A DNA stretch of 64,000 nucleotides from positions 24,663,501 through 24,727,500 of the forward strand of contig OX485805.1 of NCBI GenBank assembly GCA_950295325.1, written 5' to 3'. The number at the start of each line of letters is the position of its first letter. Within the stretch, counting starts at the first letter, position 1. Positions 37,500-50,283 of this stretch are shown here, one piece after another. Below the pieces are notes generated by a model. It ran no database searches. It was given only the letters and a program-made list of their open reading frames with translations, and was not told the origin of the DNA. The position numbers and the translations under genes are program-made. This DNA comes from Polytrichum commune (lineage: Eukaryota; Streptophyta; Polytrichopsida; Polytrichales; Polytrichaceae).

Positions 37500-39833
37500 A
37501 GTGGACCCCGCCATTTATGTTTTTTTCTCCGGTCTGCCCCGGGCATCCACGGGCAGAGGCAAAAGGCCCCATCTGTGGATGCACCTTAAGGGTCTCCGAG
37601 GCCCGGCCTTCTCTTTGGCCCCTCCCTTCCTGTTCGTCTCTTCTCCATTCTCTCTTTTCTGTGTGCTCTCCGCCCTCCATCGCGTCGTCGTCACTCGCAG
37701 TGTTTGCAAAGCATGCGAGATTGTTTTCCGCCATAGTTACAATCACACGTGCCCTCTGGCAGCCTCGGGGAGCGCTACGTGTGCACCAGGCACATGCCTC
37801 CTCGCTCCCCTCTTCATCTTCTGTCTCTCGGGTCCGCGCAAGCGGAGGCTACTCCTAAGCTGCTCGGATTCCTTGTTTTCTAACGAAAGGAAAGGCGGCC
37901 TGGGAGGGAGGGAGAGAGGGAGCGAGCGAGCGAGCGACCTCACCCGGGTTCCCCTTGTTTGTCCCTTTGTTTCACTCTTTGTCTGCCGCTCTTCAAAGCT
38001 CTGTGTATATATCCATTCATCCTCCTGTAACTTACTAGTCTCCTGCGCAGTTTGTAGTGCCGGCCCTTACTTTGTAGTGTTGTGCTCTGTCGTGTCGGGT
38101 TTGGTGCGTTTCGGAGGCGATTTTCAGGTTTGGAGTATGTAAGTGGCTTATGTAGTTAGCGGAGGGGGAGTTTGGCAGCTGCGGGGGTTGCCCAACGCCG
38201 CTTCCCTATTGCACGATCACACACTTCTAGAGTGTTCTGGAAGCTCCCTCTCCTACACTCATGTGGGCCTCGGTGGAGCGGCCGGGTAGGGATGTGTGGC
38301 TCCTCTGCCATTGCTGTGGGACCTGAGGGCCGGTCCAGTCAGTCTGGGGTTTTGCGCGCGCGAGCTGTACCGTTTGAGGCGAATCCGGATGGGTAGTGGC
38401 ATCATCATCACCATCATCAAGCAGGATCATCATCCAGAGGAGGAGGTGAGGGTTTCAGGGCATGAGCATGGCGGGGGAATTGCAGCCGCATCAACATCCG
38501 GAGCCTTGGCATTTCGCTGCAGTGTGGAGTGTAGTAGCACCCTTGTTGTTTCCTCGGAGGTATACAGAAGGAGCTCATCATTAGGTTTTTATTCGGATGC
38601 AAATTTTTATTCTGACATCAAGAGTTTCCAAGACCCCGAGTTGGCATAGTAGACAAATTTAATTAAGTAGCAACCTCTGAGTTGGGCAGACTTTCTGAGG
38701 AGGAGGGTTGGGCTGGTGGGCAGCAGCTGGTGTGTCTGACTGAGAAGATTGAATTGACGATTTCGGGATGAGCGAACTTCATTGATGACTCTGAAGTGGG
38801 CGTCCGATTTGTGTGTGATCATCGGGAGATTTGAGGCCAAGTTGAGCATACGTTTTCAGGTCTCCCTGCATAGTTTTTTTTAATTTCCAGGCCCGGCTTT
38901 TATGCGAGGCGCCTGGGGTTGGGTCTGAGAAAAGGTGTCAGGAGGTGGACAGGTTATCAATATAAAAAGCGTGCAATTCAACATCCTCTAGTGTAATTTC
39001 CATCAGGAGCAGGGTGCAGCGGTACTGCGGGTTGTTGAGAAGTTTTATTTGATTCCTTGGTGTGGAATTTACGAAGGTTGTGGGGTAGATTTGTCAGCAA
39101 TATGGTGAGGGCCAGAAATTAAATTCCACGGCTATTCTCCTTTATCAATCATGTGACCTAGGGGGTCATGTGGGGAGCATGTCAATATTATTGGGGTGTA
39201 TCGATTCTGGGCCAAACCTAGTGCAAGCCGCAATTCAGATGTAAATGAGCTCGGCGATCATGACTTGTTTTGGTTTGTGCACATATGCAAACCATTTATG
39301 GACATGTGAATTTTGGGTCAAGAGCAAGTGCAACAACAAATCAGGCTCTTCTCTGTAGGCGCAATGAAATTGAGTAGGGATCACGTTTGCGGTTGTTGAG
39401 GTATTGGTCTCCGGCAGTAGCAATGAGAGTAAATTAAACTGCAGACTGTTAGAGCAAGATCGTGATCCTCCCTCTTTATGAACGCTTTACGAAGCTTGCC
39501 AACCTCTGGATTGTGTACCTTAGTGTTAGCCAAGCTCCCTTCGTGGAGGTATAAATGTGGGTCCAGGTTATTTATGCATGTTGCAAGGGCGCAAGTTCTC
39601 AATAGTACATTAGAACATTTATCCAGGGATTTGGGTGCACCATTCTCAGCAGTGGTTAGTTTTCAGTTTTATTTCTTTTGGTTGGTTCTACTCATGGAGT
39701 CACTATAGGGATAGAGGGAGGGAATCATGGAGTATGGACACCCTGAGTTGTGTAAAGTTTGGCGAACTGGTAGTGAGGTGGGGAGTGTGAGGGATTTACT
39801 TCAACCATAGGTGGGGGGCTTTCGAGAGCGAAG
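37500..39833 (+). promoter_or_regulatory. GC-rich promoter/leader region of VAC14
   Basis: Base composition changes sharply here: 37500-38560 is GC- and CpG-rich, with pyrimidine tracts and a short GAGC repeat (37918-37938), while both sides are AT-rich. This is typical of a promoter and 5' leader. Several short upstream ATG frames exist. The true transcription start and leader introns cannot be fixed by eye. Confidence 0.45.
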
Positions 39834-42800
39834 ATGGCCGATTCAATTGCACCGCTCTCGCCGGCTGTTTTGCGGAATTTGGCTGATAAGCTCTATGAGA
39901 AACGCAAAACAGCTGCCCTTGAGGTAAGCTTCCTAAATCTGATAATCAATCTTAGAAACAGAAATCACAATATTGTAAATCAACTGTCAAAATGTCACTT
40001 CACCCAATCAAGCTGAAATATGCTGCATCACATCATTCAAGCGACTTTTTGGAGGCAAAGATGGAAAAGGGGCTCTCTCTGAAGTTTGTTTTTGAGGTTG
40101 AAGATTGTGGAGGTCTATGCCAGTTGAATGTACTGGCATTTTGAATGGCTTCATGTCATCTTTATATAGCTGATGCATTGACATCTCTTCCTCACATTTT
40201 GCAAAATGGCCAGGTTGAGGGTGTAGTGAAGTCCCTAACAGCGCAACAAGATCATGAGAAAATTTCCAATATCATCGCACTTCTGACTTCTGATTACGCT
40301 CTCTCTCCACAGGCCAATCACCGAAAGGTCTGAATGTATTCATCAGCATTCTTTTTTTTCACTTCTCTTCAAAAGTAGTGGCATGTACAGTTGAGGTTGA
40401 CAGAGCTTTCTAACTGAAACCTTAAAAGTTTTGGCATGACCACTTTGTTCATTTTCTGATTGCTAATTGCTATACTTTTCCATTACCAGGGGGGTCTGAT
40501 TGGTCTAGCAGCTGCAACTGTAGGCCTTGCATCTGAAGCTGCCCAGCACTTGGAGGTAGTTTCTCCCTCAAGCACTTGTGAGGCTTACAAGTATGGCAAT
40601 TTTGCCTAACTTTGTGTTGGGTTTGAGTCATGATACCACACACACACATGTTGTCATACAGGCCACAGAGTTTCAATTGTGCTGGATGTTTTTCATTTGA
40701 AACAGGTCACTCTATACACAAAATGTTGGGGTCAGCATCAGGCTGATTGGCCAGTATTAAGGCTCATGGCTGATCTTGCAAGTGCTGGCAGATCGAAAAC
40801 CCCTGATAATACAATATAGGTGGCATTTTTGTGAAATAGCAAGGTTGTAAGAGGGGGTAGAATTAACAGTCTTCGCGGAAGATAATGTTTATCATTAATG
40901 CAGACTTTAGGTCTTTTGTTAATGGAAGAATATGCGTTTGGAGTGGGTGGCGATTGGGGGAGGGGGGTTGAGAGGTCACCATGGATTTGCTGTGCAAAAT
41001 ACCTGGTGGTATTCTTGTTTTGTTGGAAAATAAGTGAATTCTAGCCTCATTGGGTTCTGTATTTTTGGGCATATCACCTGGTTGATTGGGTTCAATAGTA
41101 TGTGAAGAACATCAGTCAGTAGTTTTTTTGGGGTCATGGATGGTGCCTTAATTTATGGACTTTGTCTTGATAGTTCCTGATTTTGATGGTGAAGTGGTGA
41201 AGCCAGAATGGTGAAATAGTTGAAATGCTACTACTACTGTCATTTGTTCCTTAAGTGAATGTAATCGTGGTTCTGCTCACAGAAAATTGTTCCCCCAGTT
41301 CTCAGTTCTTTCACCGATGCAGACAGCCGTGTACGTTATTATGCGTGTGAAGCACTCTACAATATTGCAAAGGTAAAATTTGAGGTTTATTGGGACCTGT
41401 TTATTTTCGTTCAATATATTGTTGTGTGTACTTTGTGGATGGCTCTAAATTCCTGGATGTGTGTATGTGTTGTTGGTGGCCAGGTTGCGAGAGGTGATTT
41501 TATTGTGTTTTTCAATGAAATCTTTGATGCTCTCTGCAAACTATCTGCAGACTCGGATCCCAATGTACAGAGTGCAGCCCACTTGTTGGACCGCCTTGTC
41601 AAGGTTATTACCTTCCCTGGATCTTGAAAGAGTACACTGATTCGCTGAATTAGTAAGCCTGGAGAATTAGAGTTCTAGAGGATTAACATGTGCTTTCAAG
41701 GAGGTGCAATGAAACTTTCTATACATACCCCACAAATAGCTTCTTTGAAGCATGTGGGTGGCAAGTACAATTAACAACATTCTGACAGGCTAGAAAATCA
41801 GTGTTTCTCTTGCCCTATGTAGACCTGGAATTTTATGTCAGACAACCTGTCTGAATCTCCTTAGCTAGTCTCAACATATATGATTAGTAAACTTCGTTGG
41901 AGTGTTTATGGACCTCAGGGACATAAGCTTGAAGCGGTTAGACAGTACATGTGCCATCCAAAGAAATTGTTTTAGTTAAATTTGGGAGCCCCAAAACTAT
42001 TATATTATTTATTTGGGCACCTTGCTAGGACTTTATCAGGTGTTGTTTACGGGATTAGGTGCAAGTAGTTTGTGCTTGGTGACTTGTATCCTGTAACTCC
42101 TAAAAGACATGATGTTTCAGGTTGTTAAACTAACTACTGATAGCTTTTTGTTATGCTTGGTGACTTACTGTGCAGGATATCGTAACTGAAAGTGATCAAT
42201 TCAGGTTATATTCTATGTCTCTGGAACCCTTTGTTTTGAGTATTATTTGAATGTGAATTTGAAGGGCATTTGTTGAAGTTCTGTTACAAAAGAAGGTTTA
42301 CCCTGAGTATTGAAAATATGCTACATTGAATGCATTCTGCTTTGTGTATTTATAGCTGAAAAGATGGAATGCAGTCAGATCCAACAGTGAGTAGTCACTG
42401 CAGAATGTGCATTTTATAGTAGTAAACTGAGATTATTATTGTGTTTACAGCATTGAGGAGTTTATACCCCTTCTGAGGGAGCGCATGAATGTACTCAATC
42501 CGTTTGTACGTCAGTTTTTGGTGGGATGGATTACTGTGCTGGACAGTGTTCCAGACATCGATATGCTTGGATTCCTTCCAGACTTTCTTGATGGTGAGCA
42601 TATTTTGAAGTTACAAGTCAGTTGATGGCCTTCTACTTTGAATCCTATGAACAATCGAGACTGGCATAATGATGTTGAACATGTTGGCCCTGGCAGGTCT
42701 TTTTAATATGCTCAGTGATTCTAGCCATGAGATACGACAACAAGCTGACCAAGCCCTCTCAGAGTTTCTCCAAGAGATAAAAAATGCTCCAGTAAGTGCT

Positions 42801-45800
42801 TATCTAGATGCAATATCTAATATATTGTCTACAAAGTTTGCACATCAGTAGTCATGATTGTTGGCCAATCTTTACTAGCCACTGAAACCGCAGATGAGGC
42901 TCTTGTAGGGGGTTGAGAAGTACACCCTAGGTATGGAGCTCGGGACATTTGACAGATTGCTCTACTTACAGAGTGCCTCTTTAGGTTCTAATTGTGAAAA
43001 TTACTTGTTCATGGCAGTCGGTGGACTATGGAAGAATGGCAGAGATCCTTGTGCAAAGGGCAGGATCTACTGATGAATTTACGCGTCTTACCTCCATCAC
43101 TTGGGTGTGTACAAAATCCTGTCTTTTAACTTCTTCTGATTCTGCATGTGGGGTAGGTTTTAGAGGTGTTCAATAATGGGTAAGGCCTTTTGATGTAGTT
43201 TTCTCAAAGATAGTCATGAGCATTTAAAAGTAAATTGTTCAGCTCTCTTGGTACCGACCTAACTCTTAACATCTCTATTCTTATATTATTCTCTGCAATC
43301 TCTACAGGATTGACACAAGGATGTCATCTTGTATTTTGTACTAGAGTGGGCTTACTGATTGTCCATACAACCAGGATATGACTAAATGGACTCATTTATT
43401 GTTGGTCATTGGACTTCCTTTGAAATGGTCAGGTGTGCAGACTTTGTAGATATTCTCAATGCCAAAAATAGTCTTCTTGGTCCAGGTGTATTTGGAATAT
43501 TTATGCCATCTTTTGTCTGCCATCGGATATTTGAATATCTGGGTGTAGGTTAACGAATTTGTGAAACTTGGAGGAGACCAGCTCGTGCCATACTATGCAG
43601 ATATCCTTGGAGCAGTCCTACCTGCTATTTCTGACAATGAGGAAAGGATCCGAGTGGTAGGTGACATGTAATCAGCCATAGCTCTTGAATGAATTAGCAC
43701 ACTTTTTGCAGTTATTAAACAATACTTCTAGTAGTCATTTATGTAATGCACTCTGCCTTGCAATGTCTCCTATGTTGCTGGATGTGTTATTTTGATGACT
43801 GACCTTATGAATCTAGTCTTGAACTTTTTCTTTGTATGCTGGTTCGGGTACATAATTGGGCAATGGGTGTGTGGGATAATGGTAGGTTGCTAGAGAAACA
43901 AATGAAGAACTACGACAAATAAGGGCAGACCCAGCCGAAGGCTTTGACATTGGGGCAGTTCTTGTTATTTCCAGAAGGTTTCTCCTCTCCTTTCAATCAC
44001 CGCCTCATCTTAAGATGGAACCGCAATGTCTCATGCCAAATGTCTGGGACACAATTCTTTCCTTGAATCTTAGTTGGATTAATATGGAGCTGCATTACAT
44101 GATGTGTGATTACATCTGATTTTGAAGAGATGTCATGTCAACAGGGAGCTTGGAAATGATTCGGAGGCCACAAGGTTAGAAGCTTTGAGGTGGATATCTG
44201 TGCTTTTAGAGAGGCATCGTACAGAGGTTAGTTTTGGGAATGCAGAACAATCCTTGATCTGCATTCTATGATTCCATTGTGTCTGCTTGTCCTCAGAATT
44301 AGCTGCAAAACTTGAAAGAAAATCACCAAATGTCCTTTTGTTATTGCAATTGTAGATGACTATAGTGTAGCATATTATAGTCTTTGTTTCTGCTTGTTCT
44401 GCAACTTTGGTGAGTTGTCTCTGTTTTGCTGATAGTAAGAGTGAGCTCTGTGGGTGCAGGTTCTCTCATTCTTGGATGACATCTTTCCTGCATTGCTGCA
44501 AGCACTTTCTGACACATCTGATGAAGTAAGCCCAGCTTCACAACCTTCATCTAGTTGTTTGATGCATCTCCGGTTAAGCTAATGATATGTTATCATTCTC
44601 CTAACTTTTGAGTTATTGGTATATGTTTGCAGGTGGCCTTGCTTGTACTGGAGGTCCAAGCCTGTATAGCTCGAGACACACAGCACTTTCGACATCTCAT
44701 GGTTTTCCTTGTACACCGCTTCAATAGCGAGCAGAACTTTCTTGAGCGGTACCACATCTGTCAATATTGGTCAAATCCTGAGTGCTAGTCATCTGTGGTA
44801 TAGTTGCATGGTTGCTTATTAGCAAAGCATCAGGGGTAGGGAGTAATGAGATGATAGAGTAACTGAGCTAGGTTTGTTGTATGGTTTTGAGTTATCTCAT
44901 TTTTATTTTGTCTGTACAGGAGAGGAACACTAGCATTGAGAAGACTCTGCCAATTGCTTGATGCAGAACGAGTCTATCGGGAACTGGCCACCATTTTAGA
45001 AGGTGAAGCAGACTTGGAGTTTGCCACCATTATGGTCCAGGTTGGTTCTCTAGTGGTTCAGACTTCATTCTGTTAACAGTTTACATGTTTTGCAGATTAG
45101 ACAAGGTGCAATGTGTTAACCTCTTAGTTATTGGTAACTTCCATTGCAAGTTATTATGATTATGATGGTGGTGGATGTCAAACCTGGAAAGCTGCAGCCA
45201 TATATTGGAATTTTCTCAGAAGATCACTCATTATCTCCAGTGTGAATGCCATTTACTTAACAGTTGCATAATATGCTGACAATAAACCAGGAAATCCTTG
45301 CTGGAAAAGTTGCTGGAGGAGTAATGCTCCTTTCGGTAGTTTTAGTAAGGTAGTGGGGTTAAAGTGCATATCATGCTTAGAGTATGTAAACAAATGAGAA
45401 AGTATTGTTGTAAATTAAAGTATGCCATGTCCATTATGGCTCACTTCCTGTCATAATTGTACATGCTGCAGGCACTTAACTTGATACTGCTAACTGCACC
45501 TGAGTTAGCAGATTTGAGAGGTATTATAAAGGGTTCACTTTCAGCTCCTGCTGGGCGGGACCTGTTTGTTGCCTTATACTCTTCCTGGTGTCATTCACCA
45601 ATGGCCACTGTCAGTCTCTGCTTGCTTGCACAGGTAAGCTCACAGACATGTTGCATGGAATCCTTCAGAATTGCTGTCCCCCACTCTGTTAATTGTGTGT
45701 AGGTTTTGTAATGAATAACACCATGCATGGCGTTTAACATGGCCATTCATGTTACTGTTTTAAGAGGCAACTGTGATCTATCAAATTCTCGTGCAAGCAA

Positions 45801-47999
45801 CTGAACTCATCTGGCTAAAAGTTGGTTACTGACATAAGCATTCTCTAAGCAGGCATATCCGCATGCAAGTTCAGTGATTCAATCACTCGGAGAGACGGAC
45901 ATTAGTGTAAATTTGTTAGTCCAAGTAGACAAGTTGGTGCGGCTTCTGGAGACTCCAATTTTTGCTTACTTGAGATTGCAGGTGAATCTGTTAACTTCTT
46001 GGTCATAAATCCTTTTGTTGCTGCTAGGTGCTGGTTCTGGTCTATAATTCAGAGCCACTTTTGGGAGAAACAAGGTTCATGGGGACTTGACAACTATGTT
46101 ATTGTTTGTGTTACTTACATTTGTATGTTCCAGTGTACTGGACAAGTCAACCCTGTCCATTTTCACCCTGGGAGATGGAACTTTCTTGTCTCAAGTCAAT
46201 GCGTACATTGACTCTATTTGTCTTGTCTCCCTTTCAATGCATATTCATAAATTCATATGTGAGAAATTGTACATTTCTCTCTGAATTGGTATACCTCTTT
46301 AAATTGAGGAAACTTAGGTAACAGGCTCTGGACCAGTTGGTGCGAATGGAATATGATATAGTATTTGGTTCTGGATGACTTTGTTTACAGTACATGTTCT
46401 AAGTGTGAAGGGTGTGTCTTAACTTTCAGTTGTTGCTTGCTCTGTGTGTGTGTTAATAGTTGTTGGAGCCAGCTCGTTATCCTCAGCTTTTGAAGACTCT
46501 GTACGGGCTTCTCATGCTTCTTCCTCAGGTACACAACCTAAAAAGAAAGACAACAACTGTTTTGAATGATCACATTTTATTGGGCCTTAATATTTGTTGG
46601 GCGTGGTACATGACTCCTTTATGTAAAATGGTGACTGTAAATGATCTGAAATATCAATTATAGGTTCATTTCCTGTTTGTGGCACAAGTTGGCCATTTTT
46701 TTATAATATACATTTGGTTGTGCAACTTCCTGGTCTTTTTGCATAGTTTGAGCATTTATATATTGCCTTCTTTTGGTGTTGTTGGTAGTTGACATGTCAT
46801 CAATATAACGGGTAGATGTATCTCCTGATGATCATTTTGATTCCAGCAAAGTTCAGCATTTAAAATTCTACGTACGAGACTGAAGACTGTCCCAACACAC
46901 AGTTTTTTGCACATGCAACCGCTTGCAACATCTAGCACCAGTGAGTTTCCAGGACTCAGTGCAATCCGAAGAACTGCCTCAGCCTCAGGAGGAGCATACA
47001 ACCAGATACTTTCTCATATTCCATCCATACCAACTGGCTCGTCGCTTGCTCTTCAGGGTACCGAGGATACGGAGAAAAATACAGAAATGAGCAATGGTCC
47101 TACAGGTATCAATTTTGCTATGCAGTTGAAGCAGTTTGAGCTCATGCAACAGCAACATCGCCTGCACCGGGTGGTTTCTAATAATTCAAGACCACCTCGT
47201 AGACCTCCAGTGGTTCCAAACCAGGTACTGCTGGTGTTGATAGTACTGATGGCACAGATAGGGTTTTGTGAATAAATAATATGAGGCAAGATAGGTGTGC
47301 CTAATTCCAACATAGCAATAATTTGGACACCTATATTTGAGTGGTATGTGGTTAGGAGTGGATCTAAGAACGGACACCATAAAGACAAGTGAATAGATTG
47401 GAGTATGTGCTCAAATAAGTTAACTAATCTACACTCAATAGTCAACGTAATTGGGGGACCTATATGACCACTTAATGAGCACGAGAATCTTCACTTATGA
47501 AAATGAATAGTTTTTTGATATGAGCTCCGAAAATTATGAGGCAATTGGCTACGGGCACGATTTGGATTTGCTAATCATCTTGCATTAATTATGTGTCTCA
47601 TATCTTACTAGAAGTGGGTGCAGAGAGAAAGTTTCCGAATTAGACAATAAAGTTCCTTAGCATGTCTGCCTGCCAATTGTAGACTTTGCATCAAAAGATT
47701 GATGACAGACCTATTATTCTAGTCTCCTATTTTACACAGAAAGAGCAGTATGTTTACTTGGTATCTCATCAGACACAATATTTTGGAGATGCAGAATGCA
47801 AACCAGAGCGTAGTTCTAGTGGAGTCATCACGTAATCTTTTGAAGGGTATTTCACTTTCACATCGGTTTGTGCTTGGGTTTGCAGAATGGACAAAGACCT
47901 GAAGATCGGCCGGAGCTACAGGTCCCAAGAGTAGGTGGCTCAGAAGTACGGGTGCCACCATCACCACGATCCCCACGGTCGTCATACCGTAGTTCATAA
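39834..47999 (+). CDS. VAC14: VAC14 homolog, PI(3,5)P2 regulatory complex scaffold
   Basis: VAC14 is the HEAT-repeat scaffold that holds the PIKfyve/FAB1 kinase and FIG4/SAC phosphatase on endosomal/vacuolar membranes. Exons: 39834-39923, 40214-40327, 40490-40555, 41283-41372, 41484-41603, 42176-42204, 42451-42593, 42697-42791, 43018-43104, 43549-43656, 43886-43977, 44145-44226, 44460-44525, 44633-44748, 44920-45040, 45472-45633, 45853-45981, 46460-46528, 46847-47224, 47886-47999 (2271 nt, 756 aa). All introns are GT-AG and phases agree. The start ATG in GCGAAGATGG follows an upstream stop. Plant-like signatures include [17 protein letters not shown] at the N terminus, [36 protein letters not shown], and the VAC14-specific C-terminal region from SFLDDIF to [20 protein letters not shown]. 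The final 160 residues are low-complexity and poorly conserved, as in other plants. Family length is about 780, so the model looks complete. Confidence 0.96.
47300..47480. repeat. Degenerate dispersed repeat in VAC14 intron 19
   Basis: The block from about 47320 to 47470 resembles 58395-58540 and, more weakly, the start of the window. It shares a GTGGTATGTGGT-like motif and a CTACACTCAATAG-like motif. It is probably the same old element. Confidence 0.35.
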
Positions 48000-49295
48000 T
48001 AATCTCCACTTTGTATTTGATTGCACCATATGCCTCCCCAACTTAACAGATATTAAAAGGTCAAGACATTTTTTACTTTTTTGGAACTTTGTTGATACAT
48101 GATTTGTTATACCTCCCTAGACATCGAAATATCTACGTGCAGGGATGGCCGTCTGACCCTGGTGACCTGATGACTGTGAGCTTTGGGCCCTTGTCGAAAC
48201 TTCCACTCTAGAACAGTGATCAATCCAAGCTCCTCATGGTCCAAGAGGTGATAGACAATTTTTGGGTCTGGAAGAATAAGGCTGGTCCATAGATTACTGC
48301 TGAAGCTGCAAAACCCAGCCAGAAGCATGCTCTTCACAGGGGTTCAGATGTGTCTGATGTGATATAGAGCAAAGGGTGCATCCCCTTTCTTTACTCCGAA
48401 TGGAGATGTGGATGCCTACCCCCTGGGTCCACAATTGTAAGAAAAACACACTACGCACTGTGTACTGTGCGACATTGTATCAGATGGTAGAGAAGCTCCT
48501 TCTTTAAGCCATGTTGCTTGCTACTTTTGCATTGAAAATAATGTAGCATTGTAATATTCATTTGCCAAATTTCAATGCGCGCACTTCCTCAAAATACACA
48601 AATCACATGGTGTCATGAGAAGATTGTCGATCGACGTTTTTAGTACTCTTGCACTGATTGAAGAACTGTTCTGTTCATCACATTTGGATTCCACGAACAG
48701 ATTTCAACATCGACACGCCCTTCGGGAATTGTTTTTAAGAATTGCTTTGGAAGCTTGAGAAATAGTTCTTCGAGGTATTTGTGGGCTATCAGTCACAAAT
48801 ACCTTCTTTTATCTTTTCCAAGTACAGTTCCAAAACCCTGAGAAGTTTCCACTAAATTTGCATCAAACAAATTGGGTTCTTTGGTAACATCTTACAGGAC
48901 GTGACGTAGCACGATTTAAATATTTCTCGCGTGTTCGTGACAAATTTGGAGCTGTGTAAGCATTTCCATTTTACTACCATGGAAAATCCATGCGATCACA
49001 TTTTCGTATTCATTATGACAAAAAGCCATATGGAAACGGATTTGACGTAGGATTCTTAAGGCTACATTAGATGTTACATTGTCCAGCAGGGTCTGGAGTC
49101 GGCACCCACGATCGAGTGCTAACTAATTCACCCACCGAAGTCTCTCTTTGCACCTTCTCTACTCCAACCAAGCAAGTCGGGTGGATGAACCGAAGTTACT
49201 TCATGATCCAATCGGTAGTTTCAAGTTCGAGAAAGTGCAACAATGGTGCCTAAACACCAATGCTGCTTTCTGTATGTATATGTAAAATGTTCTGA
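48000..49295. other. VAC14 3' UTR and intergenic spacer
   Basis: No coding frame with conserved motifs. A poly(A)-signal-like AATAAT followed by AT-rich sequence lies near 48538, so the VAC14 transcript may end around 48.56 kb. The rest holds nothing I recognise. Confidence 0.35.
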
Positions 49296-49453
49296 ATGTT
49301 CCAGTAGACAGGTCAATACGCGCTCATGAGAGGAGCATGCATTGGTTATAGACTGGTAGCCTCCCACCAAAGGGAGGCTCTTGTAGTATGTGCTTTTGCC
49401 GACACCCACTTCGTTCAAGAGTACAAAGTGGTAACGCCTCGCAGCAAAAGCAG
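49296..49453 (+). ncRNA. Candidate structured RNA, tandem copy 1
   Basis: This copy aligns with 49516-49670 (220 bp downstream). Four stems can be drawn: GCTC 322-325 with GAGC 333-336; AGCCTCCC 358-365 with GGGAGGCT 372-379; CACTT 407-411 with AAGTG 426-430; and GCTTTTGC 392-399 with GCAAAAGC 444-451 enclosing the third (add 49000). Single-stranded parts such as CGTTCAAGAGT and GTAACGCCTCGCAGC are identical between copies, while stem bases change in pairs. The strand is arbitrary because both strands fold. No snRNA, snoRNA, tRNA or ribozyme signature was recognised. Confidence 0.45.
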
Positions 49454-49515
49454 TGAACAGCTTGACACAAACTAAAACAAACTAAAAGTAAAGTGACGAC
49501 AAATGTGTCATTGTT

Positions 49516-49670
49516 ATGTTCCAGTAGACAGGTCAACATAAGCACATGAAATGTGCCGCATTGGTTTGAGACTGGCGGTTTCCAGAAGGAATACCATGGG
49601 TAATCTTTGCTCCCGCTGACACCCACTCCGTTCAAGAGTGCAGAGTGGTAACGCCTCGCAGCGGAAGCAG
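49516..49670 (+). ncRNA. Candidate structured RNA, tandem copy 2
   Basis: Same order as copy 1. Stems: GCACAT 542-547 with ATGTGC 551-556; GGTTTCC 577-583 with GGAATACC 588-595 (one bulge); CACTC 624-628 with GAGTG 643-647; GCTCCCGCTG 609-618 with CAGCGGAAGC 659-668, one mismatch (add 49000). It sits about 200 bp upstream of a TATA-like site and 610 bp upstream of the CSB start. Function unknown. Confidence 0.45.
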
Positions 49671-49869
49671 ATTGGATGATAACCTCCGCACATTAAAAGA
49701 TGAATTCAATGGTCACTCCGGACATAATCAAAGCGTCGCAACATCAGAAACAAACTCAACTGCTTAAACAACTGAAAAACCTAGGGCCATTAAGAACTCA
49801 AGAGGAGAGGAGGCCTGCAGTGACTGAAGAAACTGGAAGAGCAGATGCGGATTAGGGCTCAGGGCTTTT

Positions 49870-49879
49870 CTATATATAC
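49870..49879 (+). promoter_or_regulatory. TATA-like element upstream of CSB
   Basis: CTATATATAC lies about 410 bp before the CSB start codon, at a plausible distance for a leader of roughly 380 nt. It is the only TATA-type match in the spacer just upstream. Use as a promoter is inferred. Confidence 0.35.
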
Positions 49880-50283
49880 GGAGAAAGTCCCCCCCTTCCC
49901 TTTTCCATCGAACGGCGAAAACGGGATCCGAAAGTATTGACGGTTGGATCTGTGCCACGTTTTCCTATTCCAGTTTTCTGGAAACTTCCCTGAAAAGCAC
50001 TAAAATAAGCCACACATTTGTCAGGCAAACAGACAGGCAGACAGTTCCACGAAGAAACTCAAACGTATCAATCAAGGAGCGTCGACACGAAGCTGCAGAG
50101 CTCATCAACCATGTTCTTTGTGTGTGTGAAGTTTTTGCTGGATATCGTTGGAACGATGATGCCAATTCCATTCAATCCTCAGTTGTGTTCGCAACATGAG
50201 GATGATGTGTCGATGATTGGGATTCTAGGGTTAGAGGACTAAGGGTTGGTGGATTTGGGGTCCCGTGTTTTTGTTCTTCCGGT

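Noticed and set aside
37501-38142. 213-aa plus-strand frame in the GC-rich region
   Set aside because: Ser/Cys/Leu-rich and low-complexity with no family motif. Other frames in the region are equally open, as expected in GC-rich DNA. Treated as leader/promoter.
49415-49450. tRNA-like A-box (GAGTGGTAACGCC) and an anticodon-arm-like CACTC hairpin in the tandem copies
   Set aside because: No B-box at the right distance on the same strand and no cloverleaf can be drawn. Kept only as part of the structured-RNA candidate.
49296-49670. Hammerhead or twister ribozyme in the tandem copies
   Set aside because: No CUGAUGA/GAAA core and no twister-type conserved loops were found on either strand.
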